Shown here piece by piece: positions 44,516-55,559 of a stretch of 64,000 nucleotides of DNA. The position numbers were made by a program, and so were the translations under genes. The DNA is from Bordetella genomosp. 11. GTDB taxonomy: Bacteria; Pseudomonadota; Gammaproteobacteria; Burkholderiales; Burkholderiaceae_B. The DNA is taken from positions 3,844,001 through 3,908,000 of the forward strand of contig NZ_NEVS01000004.1 in assembly GCF_002261215.1 (NCBI RefSeq), given 5' to 3'. Position 1 is the first letter of the stretch. Every line of letters starts with the position of its first letter. The notes under the pieces were generated by a model that did no database searches, had not been told where the DNA came from, and was given only the letters and a program-made list of their open reading frames with translations.

Positions 44516-46045
44516 TCATTCGACGCTGGCGTCGACGAAACGGAAACGGATATCGCCCGGCACGGACAGGTTCTTGACACGCTTGTTCACGCCCACCACC
44601 GTGTCCAGCGCATAAAGCGGCATCTCAAGCGCGTTGTCGGCCACGTAGGCGGCGATCTGGCGCAGGGTCTTCTGCCGCTCGTCCGTCTTGTAGGTATTGC
44701 GCTGCGCGTCCAGCATCGCGTCCAGCTTGGCGTCCTTGTCGTACGGATTCCATTTCTGGCCGCTGTGGTACATCAGGTAGGCCGTGTTGTCGTAGTCGTA
44801 CGTCCAGCCGCCCCAGTACATCTGCCAAAGCTCGCCGGTCTTGCCCTGCGGGATGATGTCGTTGATCAGCACCGGCGTTTCGTAAGGCTTGATGGTGGTC
44901 TTGATACCGACACCCTGCAAGTAGCCGGCAATGGCCTGCGCCACCTCGCGGAATTGGGAATCGCTGCCGCGGATATCGAGCTGGATCGCGGCGCCCGGCT
45001 TGACGCCGGCCTTGGCCAGCAGCTTCTTGGCCTGGGCGGGATCGAACGGCAAAGGCTTGAGGGCCGGGTCGTAGCCGAAGGACAGGTCGCCCTGGAAGCT
45101 GGCGATGGGCTTGGCATAGCCCATCAGCAGCTGCTTGATGATGGCGTCGCGATCCACAGCCATAATCAGCGCCCGGCGTACGTCGCGATCCTTCGTGATG
45201 CCGCGCGACGTGTCATAGCGCGCCACGACCGTACCGGGGCCGCTGGTGCTGACGATGGTGGCATTGCTGGACTTCTTGATCGTATCCACCAGGCCAAGCG
45301 GGATGGCGGTGGCGATATCCACGCGGCCGGCCTGCAGTTCCGCCACCTGCGTCGCGGGCTCCGCGATAAAGCGGTACACCACCTGGTCCAGCTTGGGCTT
45401 GCCACCCCAGTAGTCGTCATTGCGTGCCAGGGTCAGGCTGATCTTCGGCTTGTATTCGACGAACTTGAAAGGCCCCGTGCCGACCGGATGCTCGTTGAAG
45501 TAGGCGTCTCCCTTCTCCTGGATGTACTTGGGCGGCACGATCATGCCGCCGTAGCCGGCCAGCTTGGTCAGGATGACGGGGTCCGGCCGCTTCATCATGA
45601 AGTCGACGGTGTGCGCGTCCACCACCACAACCTTGTCGATGGAGTTGTAGTTCGACTGCTGCGGCCCCTTGGCGCCTTCCGGTCCCAGCAGGCGATCGAA
45701 GGTGAACTTGACGGCGTTCGCGTCGAACGGTTCGCCATCATGGAACTTGACGTTTTCGCGCAGCTTGAAGCGGATGCGCGTGTCGTTGTCCAGGAACTCC
45801 CAACTGGTCGCCAGGCCCGGCTGCAGCTTCATGTCCGCGCCGCGCATGGTCAGGCCGTCGAACAGGTTGCTGCCCACCGAACCCCACCATGTCACGAAGG
45901 TGTCGATGGGGTCCCAGCTGCCCGCATCCTGCGTGATGGCTACGCTCAGCGTGCCGGCGGCCTGGGCCGGCGCCGTGGCGGCCAGCGCGCCGCTGATGGC
46001 GAGCGCCGCGCCGAGCGCGCGAGCGGTCTTGGTGAAGGTAAACAT
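44516..46045 (-). CDS. ABC peptide-type solute-binding protein, DppA type
   Basis: A 509-residue periplasmic receptor of solute-binding family 5. The signal peptide is clear (FTKTARALGAALAISGALAATAPAQAA, cleavage near residue 30). The family motif LRENVKFHDGEPFDANAVKFTFDRLL is near residue 100, and the double-lobed core ends in PLYALDTVVGVNKRVKN. The ATG at 46045 follows GGAGG. It is the substrate receptor of the adjacent DppB/DppC/ATPase transporter; the ligand is unknown, but the downstream peptidase suggests peptides or amino-acid conjugates. It follows the ATPase gene by 65 bases. Confidence 0.93.
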   Translation of the reverse strand: MFTFTKTARALGAALAISGALAATAPAQAAGTLSVAITQDAGSWDPIDTFVTWWGSVGSNLFDGLTMRGADMKLQPGLATSWEFLDNDTRIRFKLRENVKFHDGEPFDANAVKFTFDRLLGPEGAKGPQQSNYNSIDKVVVVDAHTVDFMMKRPDPVILTKLAGYGGMIVPPKYIQEKGDAYFNEHPVGTGPFKFVEYKPKISLTLARNDDYWGGKPKLDQVVYRFIAEPATQVAELQAGRVDIATAIPLGLVDTIKKSSNATIVSTSGPGTVVARYDTSRGITKDRDVRRALIMAVDRDAIIKQLLMGYAKPIASFQGDLSFGYDPALKPLPFDPAQAKKLLAKAGVKPGAAIQLDIRGSDSQFREVAQAIAGYLQGVGIKTTIKPYETPVLINDIIPQGKTGELWQMYWGGWTYDYDNTAYLMYHSGQKWNPYDKDAKLDAMLDAQRNTYKTDERQKTLRQIAAYVADNALEMPLYALDTVVGVNKRVKNLSVPGDIRFRFVDASVE

Positions 46046-46110
46046 GAGCGCCTCCAGGGACGTGGGGATCGTTGATGACGATAAAGAAGAAAAATCGCGG
46101 TCCATCGCGG

Positions 46111-47943
<1,833 letters not shown>

Positions 47944-47998
47944 ATCTGCGGGCGTAGACAAGGAAGGAGCGAAGCTTGGGGAAAACAGCGATGTTAAC

Positions 47999-48014
47999 GA
48001 TTTATCGGTAAATC
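47999..48014. promoter_or_regulatory. Palindromic operator candidate for the peptide ABC operon
   Basis: GATTTA-TCGG-TAAATC is a perfect 6-4-6 inverted repeat in an AT-rich patch 56 bases before the ATPase start. Position and symmetry fit a repressor site overlapping the promoter. No regulator gene is adjacent. Confidence 0.5.
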
Positions 48015-48066
48015 TTGAACAACGCCCCGCGCCCGACAGCCCCGGGGAAACCCTTCTTGCGCTGCA

Positions 48067-48097
48067 CAAAAAATTAGGGCGCTACGACTGCGCGCCC
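48067..48097 (-). terminator. Rho-independent terminator of the prkA-yeaH-spoVR operon
   Basis: On the minus strand GGGCGC and GCGCCC pair across a 9-base loop and are followed by TAATTTTTT. It begins 18 bases past the SpoVR stop and insulates the peptide ABC operon. Confidence 0.75.
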
Positions 48098-48114
48098 CAG
48101 GTCCACCCACGCCG

Positions 48115-49650
48115 TCAGTGCGACAACTCCCGGAACGCCAGCGTCTGGCCATCGGCATCGGTTTCTTCCATGCGTACCTTGAAACCCCACAGCCGCGACA
48201 GATGCTTCATCACCTGGTCGGCGTCTTCCGCCACCAGCGGCCGTCCGCGCGTCTGCTGATGACGCAGCACCAGCGAGCGATCCGAATCGCGGTTGAACTG
48301 CACCACCTGCACATCGGGGACCAGATTGTCCCGATTGTGCTGCTCGGCCAGCAGCTTGCGCACATGGCGATAACCTTCGTCGTCGTGGATCGCCACGACC
48401 TCCAGCTGAGGGTTTTCTTCGTGGTCGGCGATCGCGAAGAAACGGAAGTCGCGGATCAATTTGGGCGAAAGATACTGCGAGATAAAGGATTCGTCCTTGA
48501 AGTTGCGCATGGCGAAGTCCAGTGTCTTCAGCCAGTCGCCGCCCGCGATATCGGGGAACCACCGCCGGTCTTCCTCCGTCGGGTTTTCGCAGATCCGCCG
48601 GATGTCGGTCATCATGGCGAAGCCCAGTGCGTACGGATTGATGCCGCCGTAGCCACGCTGGTCGAACCCCCGCTGGCTGACCACGTTGGTATGGCTTTGC
48701 AGGAACTCGATCATGAAACCGTCATCGACCAGCCCCTTTTCGTGCAGGCGATTGAGGATGGTGTAGTGCCAGAACGTGGCCCAGCCTTCGTTCATGACCT
48801 TGGTCTGCATCTGCGGGTAGTAATACTGGGCGATCTTGCGGACGATGCGCACCAATTCGCGTTGCCAGGTCTGCAGCTTGGGCGAGTACTTCTCGATGAA
48901 GTACAGGATGTTTTCCTCGGGCTCCCGCGGGAATACCTCTTTCTTGCCGCTTTCGGACGCCTCGGCCTTGGGCACCGTGCGCCACAGGTCGTTGAACTGG
49001 ACGCGCTGGTATTCCTCGCGATCGGCGACGCGCTGCAGCTCTTCCTTGTACGAGACCGGGTTGGGCCGCTTGTAGCGGTCCACGCCATGGGACGACAGGG
49101 CGTGGCAGGAATCCAGGATTTCCTCCACCGCTTCGATGCCGTAGCGGTCCTCGCAGGCCATCACGTAGTTGCGCGCGAACACCAGGTAGTCCAGCACGCC
49201 GTCGGCGTCGGTCCACTGCCGGAACAGGTAATTGCCCTTGAAGAACGAATTGTGGCCGTAGCATGCGTGCGCGATCACCAGCGCCTGCATCGCCATGGAG
49301 TTTTCCTCCATCAGGTAGGAAATGCAGGGGTTGGAATTGATGACGATTTCGTAGGCCAGGCCCTGCACCCCACGGCGATACGCCTGCTCGTTGCGGATGA
49401 ATTCCTTGCCGTAGGACCAGTGCGGATATCCCACCGGCAGGCCCGCGGACGCGTAGGCGTCCAGCATCTGCTCCGACGTGATGATCTCGATCTGGTTGGG
49501 ATAGGTGTCCAGCTTGAATTCCGCCGCGATCTCGGCGATGGCCTCGTCGTAGCGGCGGATCAGCTCGAACGTCCATTCCGACCCCGTTGAAATCGGGGAC
49601 GCGAGGCGCCCCGCGCCAGAGGCCTCCAGACTGCTCATGATGCCATTCAT
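48115..49650 (-). CDS. SpoVR-family protein (YcgB)
   Basis: A 511-residue cytosolic protein of the SpoVR/YcgB family, third gene of the stress operon. The family core is unmistakable: SEWTFELIRRYDEAIAEIA, GYPHWSYGKEF, INSNPCISYLMEENSMAMQALVIAHACYGHNSFFKGN and NEGWATFWHYTILNRLHEKGL. The His- and Glu-rich motifs suggest metal binding, but the reaction is unknown. The ATG at 49650 overlaps the stop of yeaH (ATGA), so translation is coupled. In enterobacteria the homologue is induced with PrkA and YeaH under starvation. A strong terminator follows. Confidence 0.93.
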   Translation of the reverse strand: MNGIMSSLEASGAGRLASPISTGSEWTFELIRRYDEAIAEIAAEFKLDTYPNQIEIITSEQMLDAYASAGLPVGYPHWSYGKEFIRNEQAYRRGVQGLAYEIVINSNPCISYLMEENSMAMQALVIAHACYGHNSFFKGNYLFRQWTDADGVLDYLVFARNYVMACEDRYGIEAVEEILDSCHALSSHGVDRYKRPNPVSYKEELQRVADREEYQRVQFNDLWRTVPKAEASESGKKEVFPREPEENILYFIEKYSPKLQTWQRELVRIVRKIAQYYYPQMQTKVMNEGWATFWHYTILNRLHEKGLVDDGFMIEFLQSHTNVVSQRGFDQRGYGGINPYALGFAMMTDIRRICENPTEEDRRWFPDIAGGDWLKTLDFAMRNFKDESFISQYLSPKLIRDFRFFAIADHEENPQLEVVAIHDDEGYRHVRKLLAEQHNRDNLVPDVQVVQFNRDSDRSLVLRHQQTRGRPLVAEDADQVMKHLSRLWGFKVRMEETDADGQTLAFRELSH

Positions 49651-50912
49651 GCCACGGCCTCCTTCCTGAACAACTCGTGGAAGACGGAAAAGATCTCGCC
49701 GCGCTCGGAAATACGCCGCATGACGAAATGCTCGGCGGGCTCGCGCTCGTACTCCGCCCACAGGCTGCTCTTGCGCACGTCATGCGTATCGTGGATTTCG
49801 ATATACGCGAAATAACGGGCCGCCGGCAGCAGGTGTTCGGAAAGGTAGCGGGCGCTGCGAGCGGCATCCGCGCCGAAGGAGTCGCCGTCGCTGGCCTGCG
49901 CGGCGTAGATATTCCAGGTAGAGGGCGAATAGCGCTTTTCGATGATGTCGCGCATCAGCTCCAGCGCCGACAGCACCACCGTGCCCCCGCTCTTGGGATC
50001 ATGGAAGAAGGTGTCCTCATCCACTTCCTCGGCGTTATCCGTATGCCGGATGAATACCAGGTCCACGTGCTCGTACTTGCGCATCAGGAAAAGGTAGAGC
50101 AGCGTGAAAAACCGTTTGGCCAAGTCCTTTTTGTTCTCGTCCATCGAGCCGGACACGTCCATCAGGCAGAACATCACCGCACGCGCCATGGGGACGGCCA
50201 CGGATACGCGATGCCGGTAGCGCAGGTCGATTTCGTCCAAAAAGGGGACACTGGCAACCCGCTCGCGGGCAGACTTGACCTGCGCGCGGGCCGCTTCCAG
50301 CAGGGCCAGCGAGGCGCCCTGGCGCTCCAGCTCTTCCAGAGCGTCCTCGGCCTCTGTCAGTTCGCGGCGGGCGCCGATGCTAAGCGCGATGCGCCGCGAC
50401 AACGACGCTTTCAGCGTGCGGCCCACCGCCAGCGAACTGGGAGAGCCGCTGGTGGTGTAGCCGGCCCGGTGCCATTTTTTCTGGTGCACATCCCCAAGCT
50501 GGGTACGTGCCAGGTGGGGCAATTCCAGGTCTTCGAAGAAGAAATTCAGGAACTCCGCGCGGGACAGCGTGAATGTGAATTGGTCGACGGAATCGCCTTC
50601 CCCGGGATCGCCGCGGCCGCCGCCGTCCCCGCCGCCATCCGGCCGGTCGATGGTATCGCCCTTGGCGAATTCCCGGTTTCCGGGATGCACCATTTCCCGG
50701 TCACCCCCCATGCCATGGCGCAAACGCGGCTCGGAGATATCCCGGGTGGGGAGGTTGATTTCCCCACCCTGGTCCATCTCTTCGATCGAGCGCTCGCGTA
50801 TCAGGTCCCGCACCGCCTTTCGGACTTGGTTCTTGTAGCGCCGCAGGAACCGCTCGCGGTTCACGGTGCTTTTATTGCGTCCGTTGAGACGACGATCGAT
50901 AAGTGAATTCAT
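49647..50912 (-). CDS. YeaH/YhbH-family protein (DUF444)
   Basis: A 421-residue DUF444 protein with a C-terminal von Willebrand A-like fold. The metal-ion-dependent adhesion motif is DVSGSMDE (near residue 250), and the companion Asp/Thr are in VFIRHTDNAEEVDEDTFF. The N-terminus has the family sequence MNSLIDRRLNGRNKSTVNRERFLRRYK. A Gly/Asp-rich segment (DGGGDGGGRGD) links the two. It is a known operon partner of PrkA and probably a scaffold or target of the kinase. It lies 10 bases behind the kinase stop; its stop overlaps the SpoVR start. Confidence 0.93.
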   Translation of the reverse strand: MNSLIDRRLNGRNKSTVNRERFLRRYKNQVRKAVRDLIRERSIEEMDQGGEINLPTRDISEPRLRHGMGGDREMVHPGNREFAKGDTIDRPDGGGDGGGRGDPGEGDSVDQFTFTLSRAEFLNFFFEDLELPHLARTQLGDVHQKKWHRAGYTTSGSPSSLAVGRTLKASLSRRIALSIGARRELTEAEDALEELERQGASLALLEAARAQVKSARERVASVPFLDEIDLRYRHRVSVAVPMARAVMFCLMDVSGSMDENKKDLAKRFFTLLYLFLMRKYEHVDLVFIRHTDNAEEVDEDTFFHDPKSGGTVVLSALELMRDIIEKRYSPSTWNIYAAQASDGDSFGADAARSARYLSEHLLPAARYFAYIEIHDTHDVRKSSLWAEYEREPAEHFVMRRISERGEIFSVFHELFRKEAVA

Positions 50913-50922
50913 ACTACCTCGC

Positions 50923-52848
50923 TCAGGAGGACTTTCGCACCCGCAAGTACCACTCGCAAAGCAGGCGGACCTGCTTTTCGGTATAGCCCTTTTCGACCAT
51001 GCGTTCCACGAAGCTCTGGTGCTTGCTCTTGTCCTCCGCCGACGCCTTGGCGTTGAAGGAAATGACGGGCAGAAGGTCTTCCGTGTTCGAGAACATTTTC
51101 TTCTCGATCACCTCTCGCAACTTCTCGTAGCTGGTCCACGTGGGGTTGCGCCCGCTATTGTTGGCGCGCGCCCGCAGCACGAAGTTGACGATCTCGTTGC
51201 GGAAGTCCTTCGGATTGGCGATACCGGCCGGTTTCTCGATTTTCTCCAGTTCGTCGTTCAGGGCCGACCGATCGAAGCTTTCGCCAGTCTCGGGATCCCG
51301 GAATTCCTCGTCCTGGATCCAGCAATCGGCAAAAGTGACGTAGCGGTCGAAGATGTTCTGCCCGTACTCGGAATAGGATTCGAGGTAGGCCGTCTGGATT
51401 TCCTTGCCGATGAATTCGGCATACCGGGGCGCCAGGAAACCCTTGATGAACTCCAGGTAGCGGCGCCGCGTGTCCTCCGGGAAGTCTTCGCGGGCGATGC
51501 GCTGCTCCAGCACGTACATCAGGTGCACGGGGTTGGCGGCGACTTCCGTCTGGTCGTAATTGAAGACGCTGGAAAGGATCTTGTACGCGAAACGCGTCGA
51601 CACCCCGGTCATCCCCTCGTCGGTGCCGGCGTAATCCTTGTATTCCTGCAGCGCCTTCGCCTTGGGATCCACATCCTTCAGGCTTTCGCCGTCGTAGACC
51701 CGCATTTTGGAGTAAATGCTGGAATTTTCCGGTTCCTTCAGGCGGGTCAGGACCGAGAATTGGGCCATCATGTCCAGCGTGCCGGGCGCGCAAGGCGCCT
51801 CCGCCAGCGAGCTGTTGTGCAGCAGCTTGCTGTAGATCTGGATTTCCTCGGTCACCTGCAGGCAGTACGGCACCTTGACGATGTAGATCCGGTCCAGGAA
51901 CGCTTCGTTGTGCTTGTTGTTGCGGAAGGTCTGCCATTCGGATTCGTTCGAGTGCGCCAGGATGGCGCCATTGAACGGGATGGCGGAAAAGCCCTCGGTG
52001 CCCTTGAAGTTGCCTTCCTGCGTGGCCGTCAGCAGGGGGTGCAGCATCTTGATGGGCGCCTTGAACATTTCGACGAATTCCAGCAGGCCCTGGTTGGCCA
52101 GGCATAGCCCGCCCGAATAGCTGTAGGCGTCCGGGTCGTCCTGCGAATAGCGGTCCAGCTTGCGAATATCCACCTTGCCGACCAGCGAGGAAATATCCTG
52201 GTTATTTTCGTCGCCCGGTTCGGTTTTGGCGATGGCTACCTGCCGCAACACGGAGGGATTCAGGCGCACCACGCGGAATTGGGAAATGTCGCCGTCGTAT
52301 TCCCTGAGCCGCTTGACCGCCCAGGGCGACATGATGCCGGTCAGATAGCGCCGCGGTATCCCGTAATCCTGCTCCAGCTGATCGCCGAAGCGCGTCGGGG
52401 CAAACAGGCCCAGCGGCGTCTCGTTGACCGGCGAGCCTTTCAGGGCATAAATGGGGTAGGTTTCCATGAGCGTCTTCAGGCGCTCGGCGATGGAGGATTT
52501 ACCGCCGCCCACCGGCCCCAGCAGATAGAGAATCTGCTTGCGCTCTTCCAGGCCCTGCGCGGCATGCTTGAAGAAGGAAACGATCTGCGAGATCACGTCC
52601 TCCATTCCGAAGAATTCCTTGAAGGCCGGATACCGCCGGATCACCCTGTTGGAAAACAGCCGGGACAGGCGCAGGTCATTGCGCGTGTCGACGAGTTCGG
52701 GTTCACCGATCGCAGCAAGCATCCGTTCGGCGGGACTGGCATATGCCATCGGATCACGCTTGCACAGATTCAGGTATTCCTCGAGCGAGAGCTCGGTTTC
52801 CTGATCTCGGGCGTACTGCGATTTGAAGCCTTCGACGATGTTCAGCAT
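50923..52848 (-). CDS. prkA: PrkA-type serine protein kinase (YeaG)
   Basis: A 641-residue protein with an N-terminal AAA+-like domain and C-terminal PrkA kinase-like domain. The Walker A is GPVGGGKSS (111-119), and VETYP/KGSPVNETPLGLF is the conserved substrate loop region. The family core SGGLCLANQGLLEFVEMFKAPIKMLHPLLTATQEGNFKG is intact. PrkA phosphorylates proteins or acts as an ATP-dependent chaperone/protease during stationary phase and nitrogen or carbon starvation. The ATG follows GGAGGTATCCCG. It heads the operon prkA-yeaH-spoVR. I looked for a sigma-54 box upstream, as in enterobacteria, and did not find a convincing one. Confidence 0.95.
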   Translation of the reverse strand: MLNIVEGFKSQYARDQETELSLEEYLNLCKRDPMAYASPAERMLAAIGEPELVDTRNDLRLSRLFSNRVIRRYPAFKEFFGMEDVISQIVSFFKHAAQGLEERKQILYLLGPVGGGKSSIAERLKTLMETYPIYALKGSPVNETPLGLFAPTRFGDQLEQDYGIPRRYLTGIMSPWAVKRLREYDGDISQFRVVRLNPSVLRQVAIAKTEPGDENNQDISSLVGKVDIRKLDRYSQDDPDAYSYSGGLCLANQGLLEFVEMFKAPIKMLHPLLTATQEGNFKGTEGFSAIPFNGAILAHSNESEWQTFRNNKHNEAFLDRIYIVKVPYCLQVTEEIQIYSKLLHNSSLAEAPCAPGTLDMMAQFSVLTRLKEPENSSIYSKMRVYDGESLKDVDPKAKALQEYKDYAGTDEGMTGVSTRFAYKILSSVFNYDQTEVAANPVHLMYVLEQRIAREDFPEDTRRRYLEFIKGFLAPRYAEFIGKEIQTAYLESYSEYGQNIFDRYVTFADCWIQDEEFRDPETGESFDRSALNDELEKIEKPAGIANPKDFRNEIVNFVLRARANNSGRNPTWTSYEKLREVIEKKMFSNTEDLLPVISFNAKASAEDKSKHQSFVERMVEKGYTEKQVRLLCEWYLRVRKSS

Positions 52849-53128
52849 CGGGATACCTCCAACAACATCAGAAAAGGGCTAGCCGTGCGTCATCCCCATT
52901 GTGTGCCCTATTTGGCTCCGTGTCGCCAGTGGTACAGATTCACGGTAAAGCTATGTTGCTTTCCCCACACACAGCTATCGCAACAGGATTACGGCCATAC
53001 GATTTAGTCTTTGTTCGAGCGGTACAAGTTCCGCTCGCGAAAGCAACTGAAATGACTTCTGCAAAGGGTTTTCGAGGCCTCCGGACACCTCGAGATAACC
53101 GCCACGAACCGATCGAAAACATGTGCGT
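52849..53128. other. Intergenic region between ribE and prkA with two hairpins
   Basis: This 280-base gap contains two perfect inverted repeats: a 7-bp stem CGAGCGG/CCGCTCG at 53016-53037 and a 6-bp stem TCGAGG/CCTCGA at 53072-53093. Neither has a T run on the minus strand, so they are not ordinary terminators. The prkA promoter must lie here as well. Confidence 0.5.
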
Positions 53129-53767
53129 TCAGGCACCGGCGGAAGCGCCCTCGGATACCTGCATCATGCGTTCGACGTAGCGCGCGATGGTGTCGATCTC
53201 CAAATTAACTTTGTCGCCTACGTTTACGTTACGCAACGTGGTCATGTTTTGGGTATGAGGAATTACGTTAATGGTGATGTCACTACCCTCCCCTCCGTCT
53301 TTTACGCGGTTCACTGTAAGGCTTATGCCATTAACCGTAACAGACCCTTTGTAGGCCAGGTATTTGGCGATTTCCTTTGGCGCGCGGATGATAAGCTCCC
53401 GCGATTCCCCGACCGGCGCATAGCCCACCACGACACCCAAACCATCGACGTGTCCGGATACCAGGTGGCCGCCCAGCGCATCGCCGACTCGCAGCGATTT
53501 TTCGAGATTCACTTCCGCGCCTTCGCGATCCAGCCCGACGGTAAGCCGCAGGCTCTCGCGCGAGATATCGACATCGAAGCTGTTTTCTCCCAGTGCCACG
53601 ACGGTCATGCAGGCACCCTGTACTGCAATCGAATCGCCGAGCTGGACGTCGGATAGGCCGAGATTTCCCGCATCGATACGGACGCGGATACCGCCGCTGC
53701 CGTCCTGGGATTCGTAAGGCTGGGTTTGCTCGATACGGCCCACTGCCGTGACGATGCCGGTAAACAT
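53129..53767 (-). CDS. ribE: Riboflavin synthase, alpha subunit
   Basis: A 212-residue enzyme that dismutates two 6,7-dimethyl-8-ribityllumazine molecules into riboflavin and a pyrimidine. Start signature MFTGIVTAVGRIEQ and the two similar beta-barrel halves are visible: GDSIAVQGACMTVVAL (near 52) in the first, and KGSVTVNGISLTVNRV (near 148) in the second. The substrate residues in SGHVDGLG (near 105) are present. The ATG at 53767 follows CAGGAG. It lies 155 bases after ribD on the same strand; no FMN riboswitch was seen in the gap. Some authors call this gene ribC. Confidence 0.95.
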   Translation of the reverse strand: MFTGIVTAVGRIEQTQPYESQDGSGGIRVRIDAGNLGLSDVQLGDSIAVQGACMTVVALGENSFDVDISRESLRLTVGLDREGAEVNLEKSLRVGDALGGHLVSGHVDGLGVVVGYAPVGESRELIIRAPKEIAKYLAYKGSVTVNGISLTVNRVKDGGEGSDITINVIPHTQNMTTLRNVNVGDKVNLEIDTIARYVERMMQVSEGASAGA

Positions 53768-53922
53768 AAAAAAACTCCTGGAGAGGTCTGACCACATGAA
53801 TATCGGCCTCCCGACAACATATGCGCATGCGGCGCGCCTGAGCCGGCCGGCCCCGATATCCATAGGATACGCGCACTGGGAAGAGCAGGAATGCCGTGGG
53901 AACTACCGGAAGAAATATGCGT

Positions 53923-55062
53923 TTAGCGCGGAGTGGCAGCACTCTGCAGCGCTTGCCAACGATCCGCGAAACGCCCACGCAGCCGGACATCGCCGCCCAC
54001 CGGCCGCACGTCGATGAAATCGAAGCGCCGGGCGTTGTCCAGATGCGAAAGCATCGGAAGCTTGACCATGCCGGCGGCATCGCCCAGCAAGACCGGCGCG
54101 ATGTACGCCAGGATCTCATCCACGCAATCTGACGATAGCAGAGCGCCGGTCAGGCCGGCGCCGGCTTCGACGTGGACTTCGTTGACGTGCTGGCGCGCCA
54201 TCCAGCGCATCATGGCGGGCAAATCGACCCGCCCCGGCTCGGCGCTGGGCAGCACGATCACGCGCGCATTGCGGCGCGCCAGCCGTTCCGCCTTGACCGG
54301 ATCGTCATGGGCGGTGAAGACCCAGACTTCTTCCCCGTCGAACAGGCGCGCGCCCTCGGATATCTGCAACCGGCCGTCGACCACCGCCTTGCGCGGCTGG
54401 CGCGGAACCTCCACATCCCGCACGGTAAGGCGGGGATCGTCCTTCTGCACGGTCCCCATGCCGGTAAGAACCACGTCGGCACGAGCACGCCAGGCATGGC
54501 CATCGGCGCGGGCCTCGCCGCCCGTAATCCATTGCGACATTCCGTTATGCAGGGCGCTGCGCCCATCCAGCGAGGCTGCCATCTTCACCCATGTCCACGG
54601 GGTGCCCCTGCTCATCCTCGCCGCGAATCCGGCGTTCAAGGCCAGGGCCTCCTGCATGCAGACGCCCGTCGCGATGGGGATGCCCTGGGCCCGCAGGCGG
54701 GCCAGGCCCGCGCCGTTGACCTGCGGATTGGGATCCCCCATGGCCACCACGACCCGGCCGGGCGCGGCGGCGACGACGGCATCCACGCAGGGCGGCGTCC
54801 GGCCGAAATGGCTGCATGGCTCCAGGGTGACGTAGAACGTGGCGCCGGCGACCGAGACACCGCGCGCCGCGGCATCGCGCAAGGCGCAGATCTCGGCATG
54901 GGGCCCGCCCGGAGGTTGGGTGGCGCCTTCGCCCAGGACCTGGCCGTCGCGGACGATCACACAGCCCACGCGGGGATTGGGCGCGGTGGTATGAAGCACC
55001 CCGCGCGCCAGATCCAGGGCGCGCCGCATCCAGTGAAGATCCTGGTCTTCGCTTATGGGCAC
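53923..55062 (-). CDS. ribD: Bifunctional riboflavin biosynthesis deaminase/reductase
   Basis: A 379-residue enzyme performing the deamination and side-chain reduction steps of riboflavin synthesis. The zinc deaminase domain has H55-A-E57 (PHAEICAL) and C83/C92 in EPCSHFGRTPPC. The reductase domain (from about residue 145) has VKMAASLDGRSAL and the NADPH region (VDGRLQISEGARL). The start is GTG at 55062, one base after the nrdR stop, indicating coupling. The order glyA-nrdR-ribD-ribE is common in beta-proteobacteria. Confidence 0.95.
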   Translation of the reverse strand: MPISEDQDLHWMRRALDLARGVLHTTAPNPRVGCVIVRDGQVLGEGATQPPGGPHAEICALRDAAARGVSVAGATFYVTLEPCSHFGRTPPCVDAVVAAAPGRVVVAMGDPNPQVNGAGLARLRAQGIPIATGVCMQEALALNAGFAARMSRGTPWTWVKMAASLDGRSALHNGMSQWITGGEARADGHAWRARADVVLTGMGTVQKDDPRLTVRDVEVPRQPRKAVVDGRLQISEGARLFDGEEVWVFTAHDDPVKAERLARRNARVIVLPSAEPGRVDLPAMMRWMARQHVNEVHVEAGAGLTGALLSSDCVDEILAYIAPVLLGDAAGMVKLPMLSHLDNARRFDFIDVRPVGGDVRLRGRFADRWQALQSAATPR

Positions 55063-55063
55063 G

Positions 55064-55546
55064 TCAGGGCTCTTTGCGAAGCTTGCCGGAGAGCAGCGGA
55101 CCCTGCATTTCGCGGATGGCTTCGATGAATTCGCCGATGTCCTCGAAGCTGCGGTAGACCGAGGCGAAACGGACGTAGGCGACCTTGTCCAGCTTGCGCA
55201 GTTCGGTCATCACCAATTCGCCCACGTAGGCGGAAGGGACTTCCCGCTTGCCGCTGGTCAGCAGGGCTTCCTCGATGCGGGCGACCGCCGCGTCGACGTC
55301 CTCGGTGCTGACCGGCCGCTTGCGCAGCGCCAGGGACAGGCTGGCGCGCAGCTTGCCCTGGTCGTACTCGCTGCGGCTGCCGTTACGCTTGACGATGGAC
55401 GGCATGACGAGCTCCACCCGCTCGTAAGTGGTGAAGCGCTTGTCGCACTGCTGGCAGCGGCGGCGCCGGCGGATGGTTTCGCCCTCTTCCAACACCCGGC
55501 TGTCGATGACCTGGGTGTCGGCATGGCCGCAGAACGGACAGCGCAC
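55064..55546 (-). CDS. nrdR: Transcriptional repressor NrdR
   Basis: A 160-residue repressor of ribonucleotide reductase genes. The N-terminal zinc ribbon has C3-x2-C6 (CPFC) and C31-x2-C34 (CQQC), and an ATP-cone domain occupies residues ~46-136 ([43 protein letters not shown]). It senses dATP/ATP and binds NrdR boxes near nrd operons, which are not in this window. The start is GTG at 55546, 13 bases after the glyA stop. Confidence 0.96.
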   Translation of the reverse strand: MRCPFCGHADTQVIDSRVLEEGETIRRRRRCQQCDKRFTTYERVELVMPSIVKRNGSRSEYDQGKLRASLSLALRKRPVSTEDVDAAVARIEEALLTSGKREVPSAYVGELVMTELRKLDKVAYVRFASVYRSFEDIGEFIEAIREMQGPLLSGKLRKEP

Positions 55547-55559
55547 GTTATCCCCGCGG

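Noticed and set aside
48074..48562. A 162-codon minus-strand gene past the SpoVR stop
   Set aside because: It runs in another frame across the SpoVR end and terminator, with Arg-rich low-complexity translation and no ribosome-binding site.
52849..53000. A sigma-54 promoter for prkA
   Set aside because: A TGGCGACACGGAGCC stretch has GG and GC at the wrong distance (11 instead of 12) and a poor -12 element.
53768..53922. An FMN riboswitch before ribE, or a riboswitch before glyA
   Set aside because: No conserved FMN-aptamer or other aptamer sequence blocks are recognisable in these leaders.
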